In this document: one piece after another, positions 1 to 11,416 of the stretch | Numbering within the stretch: the stretch's first letter is position 1 | Layout: each line of letters starts with the position of its first letter | Origin: CAVSUB01 sp963730995 | GTDB taxonomy: Bacteria > Acidobacteriota > Vicinamibacteria > Vicinamibacterales > 2-12-FULL-66-21 | Assembly (NCBI GenBank): GCA_963730995.1 | Contig: CAVSUB010000009.1 | Span: forward strand, 558,001 to 622,000 | Length of the DNA: 64,000 nucleotides | Direction: 5' to 3' | Notes under the pieces: model-generated | Seen by the model: the letters and a program-made list of their open reading frames with translations, nothing else | Told to the model about the DNA's origin: nothing | The model's database searches: none | Program-made: the position numbers and the translations under genes

Positions 1-354
1 CGAGGCCTGGAACCAGGGGTGCTGGTCCGACGTGTGGTTGATGACGAGCTCGGTGATGACGCGGATCTGCCGCCGCTGCGCCTCCGCGATGAACCGATCG
101 AAGTCAGCCAGCGTGCCGTAGCTCGGATGGATATTTTCGTAGTCCGCGATATCGTACCCATCGTCTCGAAGTGGAGACGGGTAGAACGGCAGGAGCCACA
201 GCGTGTTCACGCCCAGGCTTTCGATGTACTCCAGCTTCTCTGTCAACCCCACGAAGTCGCCGATGCCGTCGTTGGTGCTGTCGAAAAACGCGCGGACGTG
301 CACCTGATAGATGACGGCGTCCTTGTACCAGAGAGGATTCGGCGTTTCGGCCAT
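1..354 (-). CDS. treS: Trehalose synthase / maltose glucosyltransferase, N-terminal part (truncated by window edge)
   Basis: GH13 enzyme interconverting trehalose and maltose in the cytoplasm. The visible N-terminus contains YKDAVIYQVHVRAFFDS, the LWLLPFYPSPLRDDGYDIAD stretch and the first conserved GH13 region around residue 110 (ELVINHTSDQHPWF), all characteristic of TreS. Translation starts at ATG 354-352, eight bases after the glgE stop, so it is the third gene of a glgX-glgE-treS operon. Only about 118 residues are in the window, so a C-terminal maltokinase (Pep2) fusion, common in this family, cannot be judged. In the GlgE pathway TreS supplies maltose for phosphorylation, and GlgE then uses maltose 1-phosphate. 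Confidence 0.9.
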   Translation of the reverse strand, partial: MAETPNPLWYKDAVIYQVHVRAFFDSTNDGIGDFVGLTEKLEYIESLGVNTLWLLPFYPSPLRDDGYDIADYENIHPSYGTLADFDRFIAEAQRRQIRVITELVINHTSDQHPWFQAS

Positions 355-361
355 GCGCGGG

Positions 362-2344
362 TCAGTTCTCCACCGACGGTTCGGGCGGCAGCGCCACTTC
401 CAGCTGTACAAGCAGGATATGCGCCACGCGGGCCTCGGGGTCCAGCCGGACGTAGTTGCGGCTTCCGCGCCAGTGATATCGCTCGCTGGAAAGCAGGTCT
501 GTCACATGCACCGCGCTGTCGGGGCTCAGCTGCCACGCCGCGAGTGGAAGCTCGACGTGGCCATGTTGCATGTGAAACGGATCGAGGTTCACGACCATGA
601 GCACCAGGTCGCGTCCATCTTCCGAACGTTTGCTGTAACACAGCAGCTGGGGATTGTCGGTGGGATGGAATTGCAGGCCCCAGTCCCTCTGGAGCGCCGG
701 GTGGTCGCGCCGGATCTGGTTCACCTGCGCGATCAGCTCTGAGAGACTGTCCGCTCGCGCGAAATTCCGGACCTTGATCTGGTATTTCTCGGAGTCGAGG
801 TACTCCTCACTGCCTGGCCTCACGGGGACGTTCTCGGCGAGCTCGAACCCGCTGTAGATGCCGTAGCTCGCCCCGAGCGTGGAGGCGAGGACGAATCGCG
901 CGATGAAGGCCGGCCTCCCGCCGTGCTGCAGGTACTCATGCAGGATATCCGGCGTGTTGGCGAAAAAATTCGGACGAAGGTACTCGCGGACGTCTGTCAG
1001 GGCGAGCTCGGTGGCATATTCAGTGAGCTCCTGGGCCGTGTTCCGCCACGTGAAGTATGTGTACGACTGGGAGAAGCCTGCTTTGGCGAGGTGGCGCATC
1101 ACCTTGGGACGCGTGAACGCTTCCGACAGGAAGATCGCCTCCGGGTGCGTGCGCCTGATCTCGGCGATCGCCCACGCCCAGAAGCGCAGCGGCTTGGTGT
1201 GGGGGTTGTCGACGCGGAAGATCGTCACGCCGTGGCCGATCCAGAACTCGATGACCTGCTTCAGCTCGGCCCACAGCGGTTGCCAGGCGTCCGACTCGAA
1301 GTTGATCGGGTAGATGTCCTGATACTTCTTGGGGGGGTTCTCGGCGTACTTGATCGAGCCGTCCGGCCGTCGCCGGAACCATTCAGGGTGCTCCCGGACC
1401 CAGGGATGATCGGGCGAGGCCTGGTAGGCCAGATCGAGCGCGACCTCGAGGCCCTGCCGGCGCGCGGCCTCGACGAACCGATCGAAATCCGACAGGGTGC
1501 CGAGCCCCGGCTCGATCGCCGTGTGTCCGCCGGCCTCCGAGCCGATCGCCCAAGGGCTGCCGGGGTCATTCGATTGCGCCTCCAGCGAGTTGTTCCGGCC
1601 CTTGCGAAAGCTGACGCCGATCGGATGGATCGGCGGGAGATACAGCACGTCGAACCCCATGGCCCTGACGTACGGCAGGAGGGCGGTTGCTTCGTCGAAT
1701 GTCGCGCTGCGCCCGGGATCGGGTCCGGCGGAACGCGGAAACATCTCGTACCATGCGCCGAAGCGCGCGCGTTCGCGTTCAACACTGACGCCGAGAACCT
1801 GCTCGTACCGCGTCGCGCGGCTTCGATCGGGCGCAGCGGCCATGGCATCGGCCAGGTCGGCCGACAGCGCCGCGGCCATGCGCTCGCCGATCGGAGCTCC
1901 CGGGTTGCCAAGCAACTTCACAATCCCTGCAAGCCTATCGCCTCTCCGTCGGCTGCCTTCGACCAGGCTTCCTCCCTCGAGCAACTCGCTCGACACATCC
2001 TGTCCAGCCCCGATCTTCGCGGAGAGCCCATGCCGCCAGCTCCCGAACCTGTCGATCCAACCTTCGACCGTGTACTCGTATGTGCCGAGCGCGTCGACAA
2101 CGAACTGCGCCTGCCAGCGATCGTTCCCGAGCGCCGCCATCGGTGTCTCGCGCCACGAGCGCTCGCCCGCGCGCCGATACAGCAACACCGCGGCAAGAAC
2201 ATCGTGCCCATCCGCAAACACATCCGCACTCACGACCACGCGTTCCCCAACCGTCCGCTTGATCGGAAACCGCCCGTCGTCCACAGAAGGACGGACGTTC
2301 TCGATCACGACGCGGCGTTGAAGCTGAGGATCAAGATGTGGCAT
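362..2344 (-). CDS. glgE: Alpha-1,4-glucan:maltose-1-phosphate maltosyltransferase
   Basis: Transfers maltosyl units from maltose 1-phosphate onto alpha-1,4-glucan (GH13_3). The 660 residues match the family's usual length of about 660-700. An N-terminal DUF3416-type beta domain (FPIKRTVGERVVVSADVF) precedes the catalytic barrel, where YLPPIHPIG, FRVDNPHTKP with the nucleophile Asp, and FLSEAFTRP with the acid/base Glu can be read. GlgE characteristically has FRVDNPHTKP where ordinary amylases have a GFRxDAxxH motif. It lies between glgX and treS on the same strand with short gaps. A 502-codon plus-strand frame across it is only its antisense shadow. Confidence 0.95.
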   Translation of the reverse strand: MPHLDPQLQRRVVIENVRPSVDDGRFPIKRTVGERVVVSADVFADGHDVLAAVLLYRRAGERSWRETPMAALGNDRWQAQFVVDALGTYEYTVEGWIDRFGSWRHGLSAKIGAGQDVSSELLEGGSLVEGSRRRGDRLAGIVKLLGNPGAPIGERMAAALSADLADAMAAAPDRSRATRYEQVLGVSVERERARFGAWYEMFPRSAGPDPGRSATFDEATALLPYVRAMGFDVLYLPPIHPIGVSFRKGRNNSLEAQSNDPGSPWAIGSEAGGHTAIEPGLGTLSDFDRFVEAARRQGLEVALDLAYQASPDHPWVREHPEWFRRRPDGSIKYAENPPKKYQDIYPINFESDAWQPLWAELKQVIEFWIGHGVTIFRVDNPHTKPLRFWAWAIAEIRRTHPEAIFLSEAFTRPKVMRHLAKAGFSQSYTYFTWRNTAQELTEYATELALTDVREYLRPNFFANTPDILHEYLQHGGRPAFIARFVLASTLGASYGIYSGFELAENVPVRPGSEEYLDSEKYQIKVRNFARADSLSELIAQVNQIRRDHPALQRDWGLQFHPTDNPQLLCYSKRSEDGRDLVLMVVNLDPFHMQHGHVELPLAAWQLSPDSAVHVTDLLSSERYHWRGSRNYVRLDPEARVAHILLVQLEVALPPEPSVEN

Positions 2345-2356
2345 GGCAGGTCAAGA

Positions 2357-2451
2357 AAGGTTCCAAAGGTTCCAGGAGTTCCAAGGGTTCCAGAGGTTCG
2401 AAAGGGACTGTTGACTGTGACTGACGACTGACGACTGCTGACCGCCGACTG
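2357..2451. repeat. Intergenic word array (GGTTCCA words, then GACTG words)
   Basis: The glgE-glgX spacer holds two arrays: GGTTCCA-like words at 2357-2400, then GACTG/ACGACTG words at 2406-2451. Nothing coding is seen. Both word families recur in other spacers of this window (GGTTC/GAACC type at 5611, 45827 and 60662; GACTG/CAGTC type at 11340, 12340 and 37291). Confidence 0.7.
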
Positions 2452-4633
2452 TCAGTACACTCCCATCGGTCCCCACTCCGCCGCTCTCTGCAAGTCCCGT
2501 TCGCGCGATCCGAGCCTCAGGACCGTCATGGAGCGCCCGGTCAGCCGGAAGCGATCCTTCGACATCAGCCATCGGACCGGCGAAAACGGGTCGGCGGTGT
2601 CGATGAGTGTTTCCCACCGTTCCGTCGGGCCGGTCTCGGGCAGCGAGAACGGAACCGTTTCTTCACCGGCGTTCAGCATGATCACGAGCGTTTCGCCGAC
2701 GATGCGCTGGCCGCGCTCGTCGATCTCGTCGATGGCGTCGCCGTTCAGGCGCACGCCCAGGCAACGGACGTCCGGCGAATTCCACGTTTCGTCGGTCATC
2801 TCCCGGCCCGACGGATCGATCCACGCGATGTCGAGAACGTCCGCGCCACGGATGCGGCGGCCCTGGAAGAATTTTCGACGGCGCAGCACAGGATGGTCGC
2901 GCCACACCCGAATGACCCGCCGCGTGAATTCCAGGAACGCCTTCTGCTCGGCGTCGAGGTCCCACGGGGTGTAGCTGATCTCGTTGTCCTGGCAGTACGC
3001 GTTGTTGTTTCCCAGCTGCGTTCGCCCGACCTCGTCGCCGCCGCTCAACATCGGCACGCCCACCGACAGCATCAGCGTCGCCATCAGATTGCGCCGTTGC
3101 CGCGCGCGGAGATCCAGCACCCGTTGATCGCTCGTCGGCCCTTCGATACCGCAATTCCAGCTGAGATTGTGGTTCTCGCCGTCACGGTTGTCCTCCCCAT
3201 TGGCCTCGTTCCGCTTGTGCTCGTACGAAACCAGGTCCGCCAGCGTGAACCCGTCGTGCGCGGTGATGAAGTTGATGCTCGCGTACGGACGACGGCCGCT
3301 CTGCTCGTAGAGATCGCTGCTGCCCGCGAGGCGTGTCGCCAGCTCGGATGCGCCGCCGGAATCGCCGCGCCAGAAGCGTCGAACCGCATCGCGATACTTG
3401 CCGTTCCATTCGGTCCACTTGGTTGGGAAGTTGCCGACCTGATAGCCCCCTTCGCCCAGATCCCACGGCTCGGCAATCAGCTTGACCTGCGACAGGACAG
3501 GGTCCTGATGAATGATGTCGAAGAACGCTCCCAGCTTGTCCACTTCATGCAACTCACGAGCCAGTGCGCTCGCGAGATCGAAGCGGAACCCGTCGACGTG
3601 CATCTCGAGAACCCAGTACCGGAGGCTGTCCATGATGAGCTGCAGCACGCGCGGGCTGCGCATGTTCAGCGTGTTGCCGCAGCCGGTGAAGTCCTGGTAC
3701 AGCCGGCGATTCTGCGGGTGCAGCCGGTAGTACGACGCGTTGTCGATCCCGCGCAGCGACAGCGTCGGACCTCGATGGCTGCCTTCCGCCGTGTGGTTGT
3801 AGACGACGTCGAGGATGACCTCGAGCCCCGCGGCGTGCAGCGCCCGAATCATCATCTTGAACTCGCGGACCACGTCCACGGGTGAAGACGACGCGGCGTA
3901 GCGAACGTCAGGGGCAAAGTACGACAGCGTGTTGTAGCCCCAATAGTTCTTGAGCCCGCGCTTGATCAGATGCCACTCGTCCTGGTGGTGATGCACCGGC
4001 ATGAGCTCGACCGCGGTGACGCCGAGCGAAGTCAGATGCCGGATCGCAGCCTCCGACCCGAGGCCCAGGTAGGTGCCGCGGAGCGTTTCCGGGACGTGCG
4101 GGTTCAGCAGCGAGAAGCCCTTGACGTGCAGCTCGTAGATCAGCGTCTTGTGCCACGGTGTCCGCAGCGGGCGATCGTCGCCCCACGTGAACGCGTCGTC
4201 CACGACGGCCGCGATGCGGCGCATAGGGTGCGCTGTCGCGGTCGTCGAACGTCGTGTCGTCCTGATCGAAGCGGAATCCGAACAGCGCTTCGTGCCACGC
4301 TCCCGCCCGACCCACGACCTTCGCGTAGGGATCCATCACCAGCTTGTGCGGATTGAACCTGTGGCCTGCGTGCGGTGCGTACGGTCCGTGAACGCGATAG
4401 CCGTACAGCTGGCCGGGATGCGCGTCGGGCAGGTATCCATGCCAGACCATGTCGGTCTGCTCCGGCAGCGGGATCGTGAGCGACTCGGCTTCCGCGTCCT
4501 GGGAATCGAAGAGGCACAACTCGACGCGCGTCGCGTGTTCGGAGAACAGCGCGAAGTTGACGCCGACGCCGTCCCACGTCGCTCCCAGCGGATAGGGGAC
4601 ACCAGGCCAGACTCTCAGGCTGTTCTTGGGCAC
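2452..4633 (-). CDS. glgX: Glycogen debranching enzyme GlgX, interrupted by a +1 frame break
   Basis: GH13_11 isoamylase-type debranching enzyme that removes alpha-1,6 branches. The N-terminal CBM48 part runs from GTG 4633 (PYPLGATWDGVGVNFALFSE) to DSAPYAP. The catalytic part continues one frame over with VVDDAFTWGDDRPLRTPWHK, YNHTAEGS, DGFRFDLAS with the nucleophile Asp, and ISYTPWDLD near the end. Joining the two at about 4208-4222 gives roughly 727 residues, normal for GlgX. The break needs one surplus base. It is either an insertion error or a true disruption; both halves keep intact motifs, which favours error. First gene of the glgX-glgE-treS operon. Confidence 0.88.
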
Positions 4634-4725
4634 AAGACAGGCTCACGAATGACGATGTGGGGGGGCGGCTCGACGGGCAAGCAGGATTAGGTACCACGTT
4701 CGGCCGCGTCGTGGCAATGGAGTTC

Positions 4726-5140
4726 GCGGAGGGGACGGAGGAAACGGAGAAGATTCACAAACGGAGCAACGGAGAAAACGGAGACGAAACGGAGAAGATT
4801 CTGGTGTCCAGCATCGGGAGGGCGCGGGCCGCGCGTAGCGTGGCGTGGCGGGTTAGCGAGGCTGCGGGCTCGCGTGCCGGCATGTGCTGAACATCGCCAT
4901 CCCCGCTGTCTGCGCGCCGGTCCGGGGACCGGCGTGGGTGCGAGTGCGAGCCGGATATCGCAAGCATCAGGAAAAGCCAGACATGCTTGCGATATCCGAC
5001 TCGCACTCGCACCCGACCGCGCTGCGCGCGGCGCAGACAGCCGAGAGTCCGTCGGTTAAGCTCGATGCCTTCTCCGTTTCGTCTCCGTTGACTCCGTTGC
5101 TCCGTTTGTGAACTCCGTTCCCTCCGTATCCTCTGGCGTC
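4726..5140. repeat. About 400-bp imperfect inverted repeat filling the glgX/DUF4112 spacer
   Basis: The 528-base gap 4634-5161 has no convincing gene. Instead it folds on itself. Outer arms of ACGGAG words at 4754-4797 and 5069-5112 are inverse complements at 42 of 44 positions. A TGTCTGCGC segment at 4908-4916 pairs with 5031-5039. The centre is a 32-bp hairpin (separate entry). The gap separates a minus-strand operon from a plus-strand gene, so it should also hold divergent promoters. None is obvious. Confidence 0.8.
4936..5014. repeat. Long hairpin: 32-bp stem, 15-nt loop
   Basis: Arms 4936-4967 and 4983-5014 are inverse complements at 31 of 32 positions, with a 15-nt loop at 4968-4982. 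The single mismatch is C opposite A on the plus strand, which would be a G-U wobble in a minus-strand RNA. The hairpin at 22425-22507 has the same design, with an equally long loop. Confidence 0.85.
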
Positions 5141-5161
5141 TCGAAGAAGTACAGTCGCGTG

Positions 5162-5605
5162 ATGCGGCTCGACTCGCTTCGCCGGTGGGCGGTCATTCTC
5201 GACAGTCTGTTCCAGGTGCCGGGCACTTCCATCCGCTTCGGCCTCGACGCGATCGTCGGCATCATCCCCGGGCTGGGCGACATGGCGTCCCCGATTTACA
5301 CCGCGCTCATCCTGCTCGAGGGCCTGCGCCGGCGCGTTCCGGCCGTCGTGCAGGCGCGGATGGTCCTCAACGCCGCTCTCGACATGGGTATCGGCCTCGT
5401 CCCCGTGCTGGGGGACCTCGCGGACGTGGCCTGGAAGGCGAATCTCAGAAACCTCGCATTGCTCGAGCGACACGCCAGCCCCGGCACGCCGCCGTCGGCA
5501 GGGGACTACGTTTTCGTCATCCTCTGCATCGCGGCCGTCGTCCTGATTGCGATCGCCCCGGTGGCGCTGATCATCTGGTTGCTGTCGCAGCGCCCGTTCG
5601 TGTGA
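5162..5605 (+). CDS. DUF4112 family membrane protein
   Basis: Small predicted membrane protein of 147 residues from ATG 5162. DUF4112 hallmarks are visible: LDSLFQVPGTSIRFGLDAIV, then GIIPGLGD and the repeated VPVLGDLADVAWKANLRN, followed by a C-terminal transmembrane segment (VFVILCIAAVVLIAIAPVAL). The function of the family is not known to me. An upstream in-frame ATG at 5108 would place the start inside the ACGGAG word array, so 5162 is preferred. The gene stands alone between the giant inverted repeat and a GAACCC word array. Confidence 0.8.
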   Translation: MRLDSLRRWAVILDSLFQVPGTSIRFGLDAIVGIIPGLGDMASPIYTALILLEGLRRRVPAVVQARMVLNAALDMGIGLVPVLGDLADVAWKANLRNLALLERHASPGTPPSAGDYVFVILCIAAVVLIAIAPVALIIWLLSQRPFV

Positions 5606-5610
5606 TGCCC

Positions 5611-5720
5611 GAGAACCTCTGGAACGGTGGCTCGCGGAACACGGAACCCTCAGAACCCTGGAACCCTCAGAACCCGAGAACCTTCAGAACCCGAGAACCC
5701 TAGAACCCTAGAACCCGAGA
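5611..5720. repeat. GGAACCCT/AGAACCC word array in front of queA
   Basis: The spacer is almost wholly made of GGAACCCTCAGAACCC-like words ending two bases before the queA ATG, leaving only a weak GAGAAA as ribosome site. The same word, inverted, occurs at 2357, 45827 and 60662. Confidence 0.75.
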
Positions 5721-5722
5721 AA

Positions 5723-6793
5723 ATGCTCGTCTCCGACTTCCACTTCGACCTCCCGAACGAGCTGATCGCCCAGGAGCCGCTGCCGCGTGGTGAATCGCGC
5801 CTCCTCGCGATGGATCGTCGAAGCGGAGAGGCGCGCCATCTCCATGTTGGCGATTTTCCATCGCTGTTGAGGGCGGGCGATCTGCTGGTAGTCAACGACA
5901 CCAGGGTCTTCGCGGCCCGGTTGCTCGGCCATCGAGTACCGAGCGGCGGGGCTGTGGAATGCCTCCTCCTTGGCCCCGCCGTCGCGCGTGACCCCGACGG
6001 TTCGAGCGTGTACGACGCGTTGGTCCATCCGGGACAGAAACTGAAGCCGGGGGCTCGGATGCGATTCGAAGGTGTCGCAGGCGCGTTGTCGGGAGAGATC
6101 CTGGAACAGCGATTCTTCGGCAGGCGCAGGGTGCGCATCAGTGCGGAACCTTCGGGCTCGGTTCGCGATCCAGACGCGCTCATCGACGCGATCGGGCACG
6201 TACCGCTGCCACCCTACATCAAGCGGGAAGATCTCGACGCCGATCGCGATCGCTACCAGACGATATACGCGCGCGATCGCGGGTCGGTGGCAGCGCCGAC
6301 GGCCGGACTGCACTTCACGGCCGAGCTGCTCGAGGCGATCGCCGCGCGCGGCGTCGATCGGATTTCGATCACACTGCACGTCGGCTACGGGACGTTCAAG
6401 CCGGTGCGCGTCGAGTCGGTCGAGGATCATGCGGTCGATCCGGAACCGTACGAGATTTCCCCGGCAGCGGCGGCCGCTGTCGGTCGCGCGCGCGCCGAGG
6501 GCCGCCGTGTGATTGCCGTCGGCACGACGACGACGCGTGCGCTCGAGGATGCGGCGGGACGCAACGACGGCATCGTGCGCGCCGGTCGAGCCGAGGCCTC
6601 GCTCTTCATCCATTCCGGCCACACCTTCCGCGTCGTCGACGGCCTGATGACGAACTTCCATCTGCCGCAATCGTCGTTGCTGATGCTCGTCGCGGCCTTC
6701 GCAGGCCGGGAACGCGTCCTCGCGGCCTATACCGAGGCCGTGCAACGGCGCTATCGCTTTTACAGCTACGGGGATGCGATGGTTATTCTCTGA
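5723..6793 (+). CDS. queA: S-adenosylmethionine:tRNA ribosyltransferase-isomerase
   Basis: Converts preQ1 in tRNA to epoxyqueuosine using the ribosyl moiety of SAM. The 356 residues from ATG 5723 match the family, with FDLPNELIAQEPLPRGESRL at the N-terminus, LLVVNDTRVFAARL, and the GSVAAPTAGLHFT and MTNFHLPQSSLLMLVAAFAG signatures. A longer frame start at 5627 would translate the repeat array (RNPQNPGT...) and is rejected. Two earlier steps of the queuosine pathway, queE and queC, lie 19-20 kb away at 24.8-26.3 kb. queD and queF are not in the window. Confidence 0.96.
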   Translation: MLVSDFHFDLPNELIAQEPLPRGESRLLAMDRRSGEARHLHVGDFPSLLRAGDLLVVNDTRVFAARLLGHRVPSGGAVECLLLGPAVARDPDGSSVYDALVHPGQKLKPGARMRFEGVAGALSGEILEQRFFGRRRVRISAEPSGSVRDPDALIDAIGHVPLPPYIKREDLDADRDRYQTIYARDRGSVAAPTAGLHFTAELLEAIAARGVDRISITLHVGYGTFKPVRVESVEDHAVDPEPYEISPAAAAAVGRARAEGRRVIAVGTTTTRALEDAAGRNDGIVRAGRAEASLFIHSGHTFRVVDGLMTNFHLPQSSLLMLVAAFAGRERVLAAYTEAVQRRYRFYSYGDAMVIL

Positions 6794-6868
6794 AATAGCT
6801 ATCAGCTATCAGCTGCCCGATCGCCGCGCTCATTGATCCCCGACGCGCACTTCCGTATCCTTTGCGCC

Positions 6869-7810
6869 GTGCCCTTCAGCTATGACGACTTCGATCTGTC
6901 CGGCGTCGCCACCTATCCGCTCGCGTCGCGCAAGAGCAAGGCACACGCGTCAGAGTTCGCCAAGGTCTATCAACCCGGTTCGGGAGTAGCGGGGCTGGTC
7001 GCGTCCATGCCGACGATGCTCGCGGGTGCAGACTTCAGGGCGGTCGTCGGTGCGGTGCGGGCGGCGCGCGCGTCGAACGGCGGCATGCTGTGGGGCCTCG
7101 GCGCGCACGTGATCAAGACGGGACTCGCGCCCGTGCTCATCGATCTCATGGAGCGCGGATTCGTCTCGGCCATCGCGATGAATGGCGCGGGGATTATCCA
7201 CGACTTCGAGGTCGCCCTGTCGGGTGCCACGTCCGAAGAAGTGGAGGACGCTCTCGGGCCCGGGCGTTTCGGCATGGCCGAGGAGACCGGCACGCTGCTG
7301 AATGCGGCGATCAACCAGGGGGTTGCGGCGGGCAAAGGGATCGGACAGGCGGTCGGGGAACGCCTGCTCGAGTTGTCGCCGCGGCACGGGGCGCTGAGTC
7401 TCGTCGCGGCGGCGGCGCGCCTTGGTGTCCCGGTTACGGTGCATGTCGCCATCGGGACCGACATCATCCACATGCACCCTGCCGCGTCTGGCGCGGCGCT
7501 TGGCGAAGGCAGCCTCCGCGATTTCCGCTACTTCGTCTCGAACGTCGCCCGTCTGCGCGGCGGCGTCTATCTGAACTGCGGGTCGGCAGTTGTGCTGCCA
7601 GAAGTGTTTCTCAAGGCCGTCGCGCTCGTGCGCAACCGCGGGATCTCGCTCGACGGACTCACGACCGTGAATCTGGACTTCATGCGCCTCTATCGGCCGC
7701 TGACGAATGTCGTCAGCCGTCCGACCGCGGGTATCGGGAAGGGGTACTCGCTCGTCGGCCACCACGAGATCATGATTCCGCTGCTGGCCGCGGCTCTGAT
7801 CGAACCTTAG
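6869..7810 (+). CDS. Deoxyhypusine-synthase-like family protein
   Basis: A protein of about 313 residues from GTG 6869 (FSYDDFDLSGVATYPLASRK); an in-frame TTG at 6833 would add 12 residues. Motifs include WGLGAHVIKTGLAPVLIDLM, AMNGAGIIHDFEVALSG, VAIGTDIIHMHP and YLNCGSAVVLPEVFLKA. I recognise this as a bacterial family loosely related in fold to deoxyhypusine synthase, but its substrate is unknown to me and the true eIF5A lysine chemistry should not be assumed. Deduced from memory of the family, not from a search. It precedes the tRNA-tilS pair on the same strand, separated by a short AGAACCCTGGAACC word remnant. Confidence 0.6.
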   Translation: MPFSYDDFDLSGVATYPLASRKSKAHASEFAKVYQPGSGVAGLVASMPTMLAGADFRAVVGAVRAARASNGGMLWGLGAHVIKTGLAPVLIDLMERGFVSAIAMNGAGIIHDFEVALSGATSEEVEDALGPGRFGMAEETGTLLNAAINQGVAAGKGIGQAVGERLLELSPRHGALSLVAAAARLGVPVTVHVAIGTDIIHMHPAASGAALGEGSLRDFRYFVSNVARLRGGVYLNCGSAVVLPEVFLKAVALVRNRGISLDGLTTVNLDFMRLYRPLTNVVSRPTAGIGKGYSLVGHHEIMIPLLAAALIEP

Positions 7811-7868
7811 AACGCTCAACCGGAGTGGTCTGAGAACCCTGGAACCCCGTGTTAACATCAATGGTTCG

Positions 7869-7945
7869 GGCGGTGTAGCTCAGCTGGTTAGAGCATGCGG
7901 CTCATATCCGCAGTGTCCGGGGTTCAAGTCCCTGCACCGCCACCA
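7869..7945 (+). tRNA. tRNA with CAU anticodon (elongator Met or lysidine-type Ile2)
   Basis: A complete 77-nt cloverleaf: acceptor GGCGGTG pairing with CACCGCC, D stem GCTC/GAGC, anticodon stem TGCGG/CCGCA with loop CTCATAT (anticodon CAT), T arm CGGGG-TTCAAGT-CCCTG, discriminator A and an encoded CCA. CAU is read by Met tRNAs or, after lysidine modification by TilS, by Ile2 tRNA. tilS starts only 14 nt downstream, which favours Ile2, but the acceptor pair G4-C69 does not match the C4-G69 that the E. coli enzyme prefers. It is not an initiator, because the first acceptor pair G1-C72 is intact. Confidence 0.95.
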
Positions 7946-7959
7946 TTTCCTCCACAATC

Positions 7960-9401
7960 ATGCTCCTCGCCGATCGCGTCGTCGCGACCGTTCGGAAGCA
8001 CGGCATGCTGCCGCCGTCAGGCGGCCGTGTGCTCGTCGCGCTCTCAGGAGGCTCGGACTCGGTCGGGCTTCTCCATCTGCTCTGTATACTGGCGGCTCGG
8101 GGCGAACTGACAGTCGTCGGCGCGGCACATCTCAACCACGGCTTGCGTGATGCAGCCGACGAGGACGAGCGCTTCTGTAGAGAGCATGCGGCCGAGCTCG
8201 GGATCCCGGTGTGCGTGGAACGCGCAGATGTGCGCGCGCTCGCCAAGGACTGGCACACCTCACTCGAAGACGCCGGACGTCGTGCGCGCTACGCGTTCCT
8301 CGAGCGCGCTGGCGCCGAGCTGAGCGCCAGCGCGATTGCAACAGGTCACACCCTCGACGACCAGGCGGAGACCTTCCTCCTGCAGTTGATCCGGGGGGCC
8401 GGTCCGCGCGGGCTGTCCGGGATCGGTCCGAACGTCGGTCTCCTCCGGCGGCCTCTCCTCGACATTCGTCGGGAAGAGATCCGGGAGTGGCTCGCCGCGG
8501 AGGGGATTCCCTTCCGTGAGGACGAATCCAATCGCGACCTCGCATTCACTCGGAACCGCGTGCGGCACGTGCTGGTGCCGCTCCTCGAGCGGGACTTTTC
8601 GCCCGGGATCGTCGAGGTGCTCGCCCGCGAGTCTGCAATCGCACGCGAGGATGAGGCTTACCTTCAATCAACAGCAATCGAATTGGCTCGTTCCGTCGTC
8701 TTAGCAAGTGAGGACATCGTCGAGATTGATGCCTCAGCGCTCAGATCCCTGCATCCAGCGGTCGCCTCGCGGGTCGTGCGGATTGCGCTGGCTCGGCTCG
8801 GTTCCGGCCGATACATAGGTTTTGACCACGTAGAAGGCGTTCTGAACCTCGCGCGGCTGCCGGAGGCATCGGCGCTGAGCCTTCCTGGTCAGCAGGCAAG
8901 GCGGATCGGGGAGCGGATCGTGCTCCGGCGGAGCCTCCCGGGCAGCTTCGAGAACTCTTTTCGGGTTCCGCTGTCTATACCTGGTGAGGTCCTTCTCGAG
9001 CGGCAAGGCTGGGTAGTTTCGGCCGAGCTCGGGTCGGCTCCTGCCGGGTTGGGGTCAAACAGTTCAACGTCCCGCGCGGGCTCGGCCGGGATGGGGGACC
9101 TAGTCGGTCGGCTGGAGGTAGCGCTTCGGACCGAGAACGTCGCTTTGCCCCTCAGCGTGCGATCCCGGTGCCGGGGCGACAGGCTGCGGCCGGCCGGCAT
9201 GCAGGGGCGCCGGAAGAAACTGCAGGATTTGTTCGTGGATCTCAAAATCGCTCGGGAAGAGCGCGACGCGGTCCCGCTCGTCGTCGATCGCGAGGACCGG
9301 ATTCTCTGGGTCGTCGGGCACGCCGTCGCAGAGGATTTTCGGGTCACAGAGCCTTTACAAGGCGTGTTACTCTTGAAAGCAAGGCGGTTAGGAGGCCTAG
9401 G

Positions 9402-9405
<4 letters not shown>
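7960..9405 (+). CDS. tilS: tRNA(Ile)-lysidine synthase
   Basis: ATP-dependent enzyme that puts lysidine on C34 of tRNA-Ile(CAU), changing its reading from AUG to AUA. The P-loop SGGSDS is at residues 29-34, followed by HLNHGLRDAADEDERFC and ATGHTLDDQAETFLLQLIRG, then a C-terminal domain ending in the conserved RRKKLQDLFVDLKI region. The 481 residues are typical of the two-domain E. coli-type enzyme. It starts 14 nt after a CAU tRNA, so the two are probably cotranscribed. Its TGA overlaps the TTG start of ftsH (TTGA), the tilS-ftsH linkage seen in many bacteria. Confidence 0.96.
9390..9395 (+). promoter_or_regulatory. Strong ribosome binding site for ftsH
   Basis: AGGAGG lies inside the tilS 3' end, six bases before TTG 9402. 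It decides the ftsH start, since no ATG or GTG is available there in frame. Confidence 0.8.
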
Positions 9406-11330
<1,925 letters not shown>

Positions 11331-11376
11331 CCCAGTCGAGGGTCTACGGTCGGCAGTCACAGTCGGCAGTCATCCG

Positions 11377-11404
11377 GGCCCGGTCTTGCGACCGGGCCTT
11401 TTGT
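11377..11404 (+). terminator. Rho-independent terminator after ftsH
   Basis: Stem GGCCCGGTC / GACCGGGCC with loop TTGC, followed directly by TTTTGTTTG. Preceded by a short GGCAGTCACAGTC word array at 11352-11372. Confidence 0.9.
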
Positions 11405-11416
11405 TTGTACGGAGAC

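Noticed and set aside
923..2431. 502-residue plus-strand protein
   Set aside because: Fully antisense to glgE, whose domains are unmistakable; composition is typical of a GC-rich shadow frame.
5627..5722. N-terminal extension of queA (Arg/Asn/Pro-rich)
   Set aside because: It translates the GAACCC word array; QueA homologues start at the ATG 5723 equivalent.
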